Shown here piece by piece: positions 15,205 through 22,671 of a stretch of DNA of 64,000 nt. Each line of letters opens with the position of its first letter. Positions within the stretch are counted from its first letter, which is position 1. Position numbers and translations under genes: made by a program. A model generated the notes under the pieces. The model was not told where the DNA came from, ran no database searches, and saw only the letters and a list, made by a program, of their open reading frames with translations. The DNA comes from Modestobacter marinus (GTDB lineage: Bacteria > Actinomycetota > Actinomycetes > Mycobacteriales > Geodermatophilaceae). Location of the stretch: the NCBI RefSeq assembly GCF_011758655.1, contig NZ_JAAMPA010000002.1, positions 744,001 to 808,000 on the forward strand, written 5' to 3'.

Positions 15205-16325
15205 GCGTTCCTCCGGGAGGGAGCGGGGACGGTGGGGTCGCCGGGGAACCAGCGGCGGGCGGCCCAGAGCGAGACGTAGACGAGGCCGACGAGCACCGGG
15301 ACCTCGATGAGCGGGCCCACCACGCCGGCCAGCGCCTGGCCGGAGGTGACCCCGAAGGTGCCGATCGCCACGGCGATGGCCAGCTCGAAGTTGTTGCCCG
15401 CGGCGGTGAAGGCCAGCGTCGCGGTCTTGGCGTAGCCCAGCCGCAGCCGCATCCCGAGCAGGAACGACCCGCCGAACATCAGCGCGAAGTAGGCCAGCAG
15501 CGGCAGCGCGATGCGGGCGACGTCCCAGGGATTCGAGGTGATCGCGTCCCCCTGCAGCGCGAAGAGCATGACGATGGTGAACAGCAGCCCGTAGAGGGCG
15601 ACCGGGCCGATCCTGGGCAGGAACCGGTCCTCGTACCAGTCCCGTCCCTTGACCCGCTCACCGATCGTGCGGGTGAGGAAGCCCGCGACCAGCGGGATGC
15701 CGAGGAAGACCAGCACCGAGAGCACGATGGTCCACACGCTGAACTCTGCCGAGGTGGTCGACAGCCCCAGCCAGCCGGGCAGCACCTGCAGGTAGAACCA
15801 GCCCAGCGCCGCGAAGGCGAGGATTTGGAACACCGAGTTGATCGCCACCAGGACGGCGCCGGCCTCCCGGTCACCGCAGGACAGGTCGTTCCAGATCAGC
15901 ACCATGGCGATGCAGCGGGCCAGGCCCACGATGACCAGACCGGTGCGGTACTCGGGCAGGTCGGGCAGCAGCAGCCAGGCCAGGGCGAACATCAGCGCCG
16001 GGCCGACCAGCCAGTTCAGCGCCAGGGAGGCCCCGAGCAGCCTGCGGTCGCCGGTGACCCGGTCGAGCTCGGAGTACCGCACCTTGGCCAGCACCGGGTA
16101 CATCATCAGCAGCAGCCCGATCGCGATCGGCAGGCTCACCTCGCCGATCCGGACGGCGTCCAGGGCGTCGTCCAGCCCGGGGACGAACCGGCCCAGCAGG
16201 AGCCCGAGGGCCATCGCGGCGACGATCCACACCGGCAGGAAGCGGTCCAGGGTCGACAACCGGGCCAGCACCGGGGTCTCGAGGTCGGTGCCGGGGCGGT
16301 GGGTCTCCGCGGCGAGATCGCTCAT
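15201..16325 (-). CDS. acr3: Arsenite efflux transporter, ACR3 family
   Basis: Ten-helix arsenite (III) exporter of 374 residues. Family landmarks are Cys138 in VGLARCIAMVLIWNDL, the conserved cysteine essential in characterised Acr3 proteins, and Glu314 in AAGNNFELAIAVAIGTFG. KVRYSELDRV after helix two is also typical. ATG 16325 starts the homologous region; the frame is open further, but the extension reads through the divergent arsR. First gene of the acr3-arsC-arsC2 operon, controlled from a shared divergent region with arsR at 16473. Confidence 0.93.
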   Translation of the reverse strand: MSDLAAETHRPGTDLETPVLARLSTLDRFLPVWIVAAMALGLLLGRFVPGLDDALDAVRIGEVSLPIAIGLLLMMYPVLAKVRYSELDRVTGDRRLLGASLALNWLVGPALMFALAWLLLPDLPEYRTGLVIVGLARCIAMVLIWNDLSCGDREAGAVLVAINSVFQILAFAALGWFYLQVLPGWLGLSTTSAEFSVWTIVLSVLVFLGIPLVAGFLTRTIGERVKGRDWYEDRFLPRIGPVALYGLLFTIVMLFALQGDAITSNPWDVARIALPLLAYFALMFGGSFLLGMRLRLGYAKTATLAFTAAGNNFELAIAVAIGTFGVTSGQALAGVVGPLIEVPVLVGLVYVSLWAARRWFPGDPTVPAPSRRNA

Positions 16326-16402
16326 CGGGGTGGGCTGCTCCTCCGCCCCCGCGACGGGGGCGCACATCGACGGACGTCCATCTCCGAGAGGATGCCCGGA
16401 CG

Positions 16403-16431
16403 TATCGACACTCGTCAATGTCCGACCGATA
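16403..16431. promoter_or_regulatory. Candidate ArsR operator between acr3 and arsR
   Basis: TATCG (16403-16407) and CGATA (16427-16431) are mirror arms around a comparatively A/T-rich core with ACTCGTCAATGTC. The position between the divergent acr3 and arsR genes suits a self-controlled ArsR site that represses both directions. Confidence 0.55.
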
Positions 16432-16472
16432 CTGGCCGGGTGAACAGCAGTCGAACGCTGTCCGGGCCGGGC

Positions 16473-16847
16473 ATGGAACTGGCCGACGTCCGGACGCCCG
16501 GTTGCACCCCTGCCGAGCTCGCCGGCGCGATGAGCGCCGAGCAGGCCGCCGACCTGGCCCGCACGCTCAAGGCACTGGCCGACCCGGCGCGGCTCCGGGT
16601 GCTCGCCCTGGTGGCCGGCAACGAGGGCCGGGAGGTGTGCGTCTGCGACCTCACCGGACCGCTGGGCCTCTCCCAGCCGACCGTGTCCCACCACCTCAAG
16701 GTGCTGGTCGACGCCGGCTTCCTCACCCGCGACAAGCGCGGGGTCTGGGCCTACTTCGCGCTGGTGCCCGGCGCCCTCGACGCGGTCGCGACCGCGCTGC
16801 CCGGTGTCGGTGAGCACAGCGGCTCCCGGCCGTCCCCGGGAGGCTGA
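16473..16847 (+). CDS. arsR: Arsenite-responsive ArsR repressor
   Basis: Winged-helix metalloregulator of 124 residues. It carries the As(III) site in REVCVCDLTGPLGL (Cys56 and Cys58) at the start of the DNA-recognition region LSQPTVSHHLKVL, and a further Cys11 in TPGCTP that could supply a third thiolate. TLKALADPARLRVLALV is the family core. ATG 16473 fits homologues; GTG 16440 in frame would add eleven residues but would begin only nine bases from the operator. It faces the acr3-arsC operon, the expected regulon. Ends just before a convergent TauE-type gene. Confidence 0.9.
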   Translation: MELADVRTPGCTPAELAGAMSAEQAADLARTLKALADPARLRVLALVAGNEGREVCVCDLTGPLGLSQPTVSHHLKVLVDAGFLTRDKRGVWAYFALVPGALDAVATALPGVGEHSGSRPSPGG

Positions 16848-16899
16848 GCGCGGACGGCGGGTCGTCGCAGCGGGACGGCCTCGAGCGGCCACCGGCATC

Positions 16900-17724
16900 T
16901 CACTCGAGGAGAGGCCGCAGGTTCTCCGTCCAGACGTCCCAGCCGAGCCGGCCGATCAGCGCGGTCACGACGAGCAGGAAGACGACCCGGATGAAGCGGC
17001 TGCCCCGCGCGGTCGCCGTCCGGGCACCCAGGTAGGCGCCGCACGTGTTGGCCACGCCGAGGAGGAGCCCCAGCCCCCAGAAGACCGCGCCGTAGGGCAC
17101 GAAGAAGAGCAGCGCCCCCAGGTTGGTGGCGACGTTGACGATCTTGGCCTTGGCGCTGGCGTTGAGGAAGTCGTACCCCAGCAGCGACACCATGGCGAAC
17201 ACGAGGAACGACCCGGTGCCCGGCCCGAGGACGCCGTCGTAGAAGCCGATCCCCGCGCCCGTCGCCGCGGCCACGCCGTGGTGACGACGCCCGCTGTGGC
17301 GCAACGCGGTCACCTCCCCGAGGGAGGGACGCAGCACGGTGAAGACGGCGATCGCGACGAGCGCGACGACGATGACCGGCTTGAACACGCTGGCCGGGAG
17401 CGCCGCGGCCACCGACGCCCCCGCGAAGCTGCAAGCCAGAGCGACCCCGGCCATCGGGAGGGCGGTCCGCAGGTCGGGGTGCACGCGCCGGTAGTAGGTG
17501 ACGGCGCTGGTCGTGGTGCCGGCGATCGAGGCCAGCTTGTTGGTCGCGAGGGCCTGCACCGGGCTCATCCCCGGGACCAGCAGCAACGCGGGCAGCTGCA
17601 GGAGGCCACCGCCGCCGACGACGGCGTCGACCCACCCGGCGGCCAGTGCGGCGACCAGCACCAGCACGAGCACCCCAGGGGTGAGCCCCTCGGGGAGCAG
17701 GCCGCCCGGGAACACGTCCGTCAT
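16900..17724 (-). CDS. TauE/SafE family anion exporter
   Basis: A 274-residue integral membrane protein of the TauE/SafE (formerly DUF81) family, generally linked to export of sulfite or organosulfonates. The first helix and loop carry AAGWVDAVVGGGGLLQLPALL and the second-half repeat carries GAGIGFYDGVLGPGTGSFLVF, the paired family motif. ATG 17724 is preferred to the upstream start at 17784, since the extension is polar and Arg-rich. It converges with arsR. A tie to arsenic resistance is not shown by the sequence; substrate open. Confidence 0.85.
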   Translation of the reverse strand: MTDVFPGGLLPEGLTPGVLVLVLVAALAAGWVDAVVGGGGLLQLPALLLVPGMSPVQALATNKLASIAGTTTSAVTYYRRVHPDLRTALPMAGVALACSFAGASVAAALPASVFKPVIVVALVAIAVFTVLRPSLGEVTALRHSGRRHHGVAAATGAGIGFYDGVLGPGTGSFLVFAMVSLLGYDFLNASAKAKIVNVATNLGALLFFVPYGAVFWGLGLLLGVANTCGAYLGARTATARGSRFIRVVFLLVVTALIGRLGWDVWTENLRPLLE

Positions 17725-17874
17725 CCCGGCACGAACCCCTCTCCTCGGCCCGGCCGTCTCCCCGTCAGCAGGACGGGACGGCACGGGCGCTCCCCGAGAG
17801 TCTGCGGCCCACCCTCCCCCGGCCCGTGCGGCGACCCGTGAGACGTCGGCGACTCCCCGCCGGACGGGGCGCGC

Positions 17875-18797
17875 TCAGACGGTGGAGGTCCCGGCCTCCT
17901 GCGGCACCGGCACCGGCCGGCGCACCCGGGTGCGCCGGCGGGAGAGGGCCACGCCCAGCAGGCAGACGCCGCCACCGACGACGGCGAGCGCCGGGGGCAC
18001 CTCGTCCAGCAGCACCCAGCCCAGGAGCACGACGATCGGGGGCACCAGGTAGGTCGTCGCCCCCAGCCGGCCGGCGTCCATCCGGCGCAGCGCGTACGCC
18101 CAGGTGCTGAAGGCCAGCGCGGTCGGCACCGCGCCGAGGTAGACGGTGCCGGCGATCGAAGACGCCGGCGCGGAGCCCAGCTCGTCGACGAGCACGCCGG
18201 CCCAGGGCAGGCAGCAGACCGCCCCCATGGCGCAGGCGGTGAACGTCACCTGCAGCGCGGGCAGCCGGCGCAGCAGCGGCTTCTGCGCCACCACGCCCGC
18301 GGCGTAGGTGACCGCCGCGACCACGCACAGCGCGACACCCAGCAGGTCGGCCCCGGCGCTGCGGGTGGCGAAGCCGATCAGCAGCACCCCGCAGAAGGCG
18401 ACGGCCAGGCCGATAACCAGCCAGCGCGGGAAGCCCTCACCCAGCAGGAGGCCGGCGAAGACCGCGATCAGCACCGGGCCGATGTTGACCAGCATGGCCG
18501 TCGTCCCGGCGTCCAGGTGCTGCTCGGCGGCGTTCAGCGCCAGGTTGTAGACGCCGAACCAGCCGACCCCGCACACGGCGAGCAGCCGCCACTCCCCCGC
18601 CGTCGGCGCCACCCAGCCACGCCGGGCCAGCAGCGCCCCGAGGACGGCGGTGCCGACGGCCAGCCGGCCCAGCGCCAGGGCGCCGGGTGAGAGGTCCTCG
18701 CCCACCGCGCGGATGCCGATGAACGCCGACGCCAGGCCAGGACGGTGACGCTGACCGCGAGGAGGGTGAGCGGATCGCGCGGGGCGGGGCTGGGCAC
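17875..18797 (-). pseudogene. EamA/DMT-family transporter with single-base frameshift
   Basis: Drug/metabolite transporter of about ten helices with two EamA repeats (GLLLGEGFPRWLVIGL and GWVLLDEVPPALAVVGGG end the halves). The gene is split by frame: GTG 18797 opens a normal N terminus, MPSPAPRDPLTLLAVSVTV followed by LAW, which leaves the reading frame at 18732; the family continuation ASAFIGIRAVGEDLSPGAL and everything to the stop lies in the next frame. One G is missing from what should be TGGGCG. This is either a recent inactivating mutation or a sequencing error; the remainder is undamaged, so inactivation would be recent. Substrate unknown. Confidence 0.8.
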
Positions 18798-18897
18798 GCA
18801 CCGGACGTTAGGGGGCACCGCCGACGGGATCCGGCGGTTTCCGGACACGGCAGCCGAGCTGGCCGTCGCCCTGCGGAACCGGGCCGGAACGACGCGG

Positions 18898-19560
18898 TCA
18901 GTCCCGGGATCCAGAGTCCGGGTGGTCGACGAGGAACCGTTCCGCCTGCCGGGCCTCCCGGTGCATCAGCGCGGCCGCGATCAGGAGCACCACCGTCGCG
19001 ACGGCCGTGAGCACCAAGGCGGACCTCGTCGGTGCGCCGATCGCGCGCCCCACCTGCTGCACGACGATGCCGACGAACAGCAGGAGCTGGTGGTGCTGCA
19101 GCACCAGCCGTCGCCCCACGTCCCGGGCCAGCGGCAGGCCTGCGGGGTCGACCTCCGCCCGCCCGCGGATCTGGGCGATCAGGCTGCGTCGCTGCGCCCG
19201 GCTCAGCTCGGCGGCCGGCCGCGACCACGCCGCTCGGAACAGCCCGGACCGCCACGCCACGAGTCCGTAGCCGAACATCACCGCCAGGCCGGCGCCCTGC
19301 ACGACGAGGCCGGCCGCTTCCCAGCCGCCGGACGGTCCGGGGTCGGGCACCAGCGCATCGGTGGACAGCACCGCCAGGAGCAGCGCACCGGCCAGCGCCA
19401 GCACCGTCAGGGCCAGCACCCACGACCAGGTGAGCAGCCGGGACGAGCGGAGCAGACGTGTGCTGTCGCTCGACGTCCGCCCGAGCGCAGCGAGCGCGTG
19501 GGCCCAGCGACGGTCGTCGTCCGTCTCCGCTCGTCCGGTGCGCGCCGAGGTGGGGTCCAT
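18898..19560 (-). CDS. Uncharacterised membrane protein
   Basis: A 220-residue protein I do not recognise. Predicted helices lie around LLTWSWVLALTVLALAGALL, GLVVQGAGLAVMFGYGLVAW, a pair near LVLQHHQLLLFVGIVVQQV, and LVLTAVATVVLLIAAALM. The N terminus and the loop between helices two and three are polar, with RAQRRSLIAQIRGRAEVDP, and the tail HREARQAERFLVDHPDSGSRD is charged. ATG 19560 is selected by the onset of protein-like composition; no strong ribosome site supports it. It is divergent from a SRPBCC gene starting 63 bases away. Confidence 0.55.
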   Translation of the reverse strand: MDPTSARTGRAETDDDRRWAHALAALGRTSSDSTRLLRSSRLLTWSWVLALTVLALAGALLLAVLSTDALVPDPGPSGGWEAAGLVVQGAGLAVMFGYGLVAWRSGLFRAAWSRPAAELSRAQRRSLIAQIRGRAEVDPAGLPLARDVGRRLVLQHHQLLLFVGIVVQQVGRAIGAPTRSALVLTAVATVVLLIAAALMHREARQAERFLVDHPDSGSRD

Positions 19561-19623
19561 CGTGGCCACGATGCCGTAAGCGATCTTGGACCGCCAGCAC
19601 GTCGCCTGCGGCAGCATGCGGGC

Positions 19624-20022
19624 ATGCCCTCCGAGACCCGCCACCTGAGCGTCTCCATCGACCGGCCGGCCGCCACCGTCTACGCCTGGGTCCGCGACCC
19701 CGCCCACCTGCCGCAGTGGGCCGCCGGGCTGGCCAGCGGGATCCGGCGGGAGCGCGGCGAGTGGGTGGCCGACTCCCCGATGGGCCGGGTGCTCGTGCGG
19801 TTCGTGCCGGTCAACGAGTACGGCGTCTTAGACCACGACGTCGTCCTGCCCGACGGCACGACCACCACCAACCCGGTGCGGGTGCTGGCCGACGGCGCGG
19901 GCAGCGAGGTGGTGTTCACGCTCCGCCGGGCGGCGGGCGCGACGGCGGCGGAGTTCGACGCCGACACCGCGGCGGTGGCCGCCGACCTCGAGACCCTCAA
20001 GCGGGTGCTCGAGGCCGGCTGA
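19624..20022 (+). CDS. SRPBCC family protein containing a TTA codon
   Basis: A 132-residue START/Bet v1-like fold protein: strand-helix SVSIDRPAATVYAWVRDPAHLPQWAA at the start, internal strands (RVLVRFVPVNEYGVLDHDVV) and the long C-terminal helix with ADLETLKRVLEAG. Such proteins bind hydrophobic ligands or act as polyketide-type cyclases or toxins' partners; no specific role can be given. Leu in YGVLDHD is written TTA (19828-19830), the only in-frame TTA I found in this G+C-rich window. Starts at ATG 19624; ends 10 bases from the convergent SDR gene. Confidence 0.75.
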   Translation: MPSETRHLSVSIDRPAATVYAWVRDPAHLPQWAAGLASGIRRERGEWVADSPMGRVLVRFVPVNEYGVLDHDVVLPDGTTTTNPVRVLADGAGSEVVFTLRRAAGATAAEFDADTAAVAADLETLKRVLEAG

Positions 20023-20032
20023 CGGCCCGGCC

Positions 20033-20791
20033 TCAGCGCTCCTGGTCGGTCGGGCGCACCAGCACCTCGTTGACCGCGACGTGCTGCGGCTGGCTGACCA
20101 CGTAGAGCACCGCCCGGGCGATGTCCTCGGCCTGCAGCCGGGTCATCCCCGCCGCCATCTCCTGGGACGCCCGCTTGGCCTCGGGCTGGGTGATGTGGTC
20201 GGTCAGCTCGGTGGCCACCGCACCCGGCTCGACCAGGCTGATCCGCACGCCGCGGCCGGTGACCTCCTGGCGCAGCGACTCGCTGAAGGCGTTCACCGCC
20301 CACTTGCTGGCGTTGTAGACCCCGGCGCCCTTGCGCGCGGTCCGGCCGGCGACGCTGGACATGTTGACCACGTCGCCCGACCCCTGCTCGACCATGCCCT
20401 CGATCGCGGCGTGGGTCATGTACATCACGCCCATCACGTTGGTCTGCACCATCCGGCGCCAGTCCTCCGGGTCCGCGCCCACGATGGTGCCCAGCAGCAT
20501 CACCCCGGCGTTGTTGACCAGGACGTCGAGCCCGCCCAGCTCCTCGCGGGTGCGGGTGACCGCCGCGGTGCAGGCCTGCTCGTCGGTGACGTCCAGGTCC
20601 AGCTGCAGCACCCGGGCACCACCGTCGCGCAGCTTCGCGGCCAGCGCGTCGAGCCGGTCCTTGCGCCGGGCGCCGATGGCGACCGCCGCCCCGGCCTCGG
20701 CCAGCGCGACAGCCGTCGCCTCGCCGATCCCCGAGGACGCCCCGGTGACCAGGGCGACCCTCCCCTGCAGCGGCCGGCTGTTCTCGGTCAT
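20033..20791 (-). CDS. Short-chain dehydrogenase/reductase
   Basis: Classical SDR oxidoreductase of 252 residues. The Rossmann fold begins with the TGASSGIG cofactor loop (16-23), continues with NNAG (93-96), and has the catalytic Ser145/Ser146, Tyr159 and Lys163 (YNASK). ARRKDRLDAL after strand two favours NADP(H). The sequence resembles YdfG/clavulanate-dehydrogenase-like enzymes acting on hydroxy acids or aldehydes; the substrate is not defined. ATG 20791 is preceded by GAGAGGG; the longer frame to 20944 is Arg/Pro-rich and not SDR-like. Confidence 0.88.
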   Translation of the reverse strand: MTENSRPLQGRVALVTGASSGIGEATAVALAEAGAAVAIGARRKDRLDALAAKLRDGGARVLQLDLDVTDEQACTAAVTRTREELGGLDVLVNNAGVMLLGTIVGADPEDWRRMVQTNVMGVMYMTHAAIEGMVEQGSGDVVNMSSVAGRTARKGAGVYNASKWAVNAFSESLRQEVTGRGVRISLVEPGAVATELTDHITQPEAKRASQEMAAGMTRLQAEDIARAVLYVVSQPQHVAVNEVLVRPTDQER

Positions 20792-20941
20792 GCGGTCCCT
20801 CTCTCCCGGGCCGACCGGTGCGGCCCCGGAGCGCCAGTGCCCCGATCGCCGCCGCGCCACGCACGCGGGCGCGGCTGCCCGGCGGGGAGCCGGCCGCCCA
20901 CGGGACGGCACCGTGCCGACCTCGCGGCGGTCCAGGACGTG

Positions 20942-20977
20942 CACCGGCCCGGCTCCCCGCGGGGAGCCGGGCCGGTG
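20942..20977 (-). terminator. Perfect 36-bp palindrome after the nucleobase permease
   Basis: Arms of 18 bp with no spacer (centre between 20959 and 20960) begin 7 bases downstream of the permease stop at 20984. No T-run follows. It separates the permease from the SDR gene on the same strand. Confidence 0.8.
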
Positions 20978-20983
20978 ATGACC

Positions 20984-22456
20984 TCAGCGGGTCCGGTTGA
21001 TCCGGTCGACGTCGGAGGGGTCGGGGCCGCCCGGGTCGGTGGCTCCACCGCCGGGTGCACGACCGTCGGCGGCATGGCTGCCGGTCGCCCCCAGTGCGGG
21101 GCCGGTGCCGGCGGCGAAGCCACCCTCCTGGTACAGCGCCGCCTTCATGTCCGCCGGGGCGAGCGCCCGGGCCACGTGCCAGCCGACCACGGCGACGATC
21201 GTGCCCAGCGCGATGCCGCCGATGGAGTACTCGCTGCTGAACCGCAGCTGCACGTCGCCGATGCCGATGATGATCCCGGCGGCCAGCGGCACCAGGTTGA
21301 TCGGATTGGCGAAGTCGACCCGGTTCTCCTTCCAGATCTTGGCGCCGAGCAGGCCGATCATCCCGTAGAGCACGACGGTGATCCCGCCGAGCACCGCACC
21401 GGGGGTGGCGTTGACGATGGCGCCGAACTTCGGCACCAGCCCCAGCAGGATCGCCACCAGGGCGGCGACGTAGTAGGCCGCGGTCGAGTAGACCCGGGTG
21501 GCGGCCATGACGCCGATGTTCTCCGCGTAGGTGGTGGTCGGGGAGCCACCCACCGAGGTCGCGACCACGGTGGCGGCGCCGTCGGCGAACACCGCCCGGC
21601 CGAGGACCGGGTCCAGGTCGCGCTTGGTCATCTCACCGACCGCCTTGACGTGGCCGGCGTTCTCCGCGACGAGCGCGATGACCGCGGGCAGCACCAGCAG
21701 CGCGAAGTTGACCGAGAAGGAGGGCGCGGTGAGGTCGGGGAGCCCGAACCAGGACGCGTCGGCGACGCCGCTGAGGTCGACGCGGTCGTGCGCCGTCCCC
21801 ACGCCCGCGGCGTCGTAGGTGACCGCCTGGGAGAAGGTGTCGAGCAGCAGCGAGAGCAGGTAGCCGAAGACCAGGCCGAGCAGGATCGAGATGCGGGCCC
21901 AGAAGCCGCGCAGCGCCAGCGAGACGACGATGACGAACGCCATGGTGGCCAGGGCGACCCACTGGTCCTGCGGCCAGTACAGGCCCGCGGCGACCGGGGC
22001 CAGGTTGAAGCCGATGAGCAGGACCACCGCGCCGGTCACCGCCGGGGGCAGCACCCGGTTGACCACGTGCACGCCGGCGGCCTGGATGAGCAGGCCGACC
22101 AACGCCAGCACGACGCCGGAGACGAGGATCGCGCCGACCACGTCGGAGCTGTCCCCGCCCTGGGCCCGGACCGCCGCGACGCCGCCGACGAACGCGGCGC
22201 TGGTGCCCAGGTAGGAGGGCACCTTCCCCTGCACGATGAGCAGGAAGATGATCGTCGCGATCCCGCTCATCATGATCGCCAGGTTGGCGTCCAGCCCCAT
22301 GATCAACGGGAAGACGAACGTGGCGCCGAACATCGCCACCACGTGCTGCGCGCCGACGCCGACGGTCAGCGGCCAGGACAGCCGTTCGTCGGGTGCCACC
22401 GCCTCACCCAGCGGCGGGGTCTTCCCGTCCCCGTAGAGCTTCCAGCCGAACGCCAT
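20984..22456 (-). CDS. Nucleobase:cation symporter, NCS2 family
   Basis: Fourteen-helix nucleobase-ascorbate transporter, 490 residues. The substrate-site motifs of the UraA branch are present: ALVAENAGHVKAVGEMTKRD, then GGSPTTTYAENIGVMAATRV. The quality of these motifs favours uracil (UraA/RutG-like), while the adjacent PucR-type regulator and AllH-like gene would suggest a purine; specificity is therefore open. ATG 22456 has GGAGGA just upstream; the start at 22471 lacks this spacing. A 12-bp palindrome CTCAGCGCTGAG at 22489-22500 lies in its leader. A Gly/Asp/Pro-rich tail of about 40 residues follows the last helix. Confidence 0.88.
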   Translation of the reverse strand: MAFGWKLYGDGKTPPLGEAVAPDERLSWPLTVGVGAQHVVAMFGATFVFPLIMGLDANLAIMMSGIATIIFLLIVQGKVPSYLGTSAAFVGGVAAVRAQGGDSSDVVGAILVSGVVLALVGLLIQAAGVHVVNRVLPPAVTGAVVLLIGFNLAPVAAGLYWPQDQWVALATMAFVIVVSLALRGFWARISILLGLVFGYLLSLLLDTFSQAVTYDAAGVGTAHDRVDLSGVADASWFGLPDLTAPSFSVNFALLVLPAVIALVAENAGHVKAVGEMTKRDLDPVLGRAVFADGAATVVATSVGGSPTTTYAENIGVMAATRVYSTAAYYVAALVAILLGLVPKFGAIVNATPGAVLGGITVVLYGMIGLLGAKIWKENRVDFANPINLVPLAAGIIIGIGDVQLRFSSEYSIGGIALGTIVAVVGWHVARALAPADMKAALYQEGGFAAGTGPALGATGSHAADGRAPGGGATDPGGPDPSDVDRINRTR

Positions 22457-22488
22457 CAGTCCTCCTCGCACCTCCGCCGAGCAAGTAG

Positions 22489-22500
22489 CTCAGCGCTGAG
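22489..22500. promoter_or_regulatory. Palindrome upstream of the nucleobase permease
   Basis: CTCAGCGCTGAG is a perfect 12-bp palindrome 33 bases upstream of the permease ATG (22456, minus strand). It could be an operator for the neighbouring PucR-type regulator or part of a leader hairpin. Confidence 0.35.
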
Positions 22501-22624
22501 GTACCGGACAGTGGCAGACGTGCGCGGATCACACCAGGGGGACGAGGACACGTTCCCGTCACGGAACACCGGGTGAACACAGCCGTGACAAGGGCGTCAC
22601 ACCCCGCTCCGGACGACGTCCCGC

Positions 22625-22670
22625 GGCCCCCTCCTAGGGGCCCGCCCACGAGCTCGCGAGTGGGTCCTTC
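22625..22670 (-). repeat. 3'-end hairpin repeat, copy A (short form)
   Basis: First of three related elements in this window. Read on the minus strand it follows the pucR stop (22672) at once, beginning GAAGGACCC. Stem CCCAC/GTGGG (22645-22649 with 22660-22664) encloses the conserved loop GAGCTCGCGA, followed by GGGCCCCTAGGAGGGGGCC. It lacks the outer 9-bp stem found in copies B and C. Probable transcription terminator or RNA 3'-end element. Confidence 0.75.
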
Positions 22671-22671
22671 C

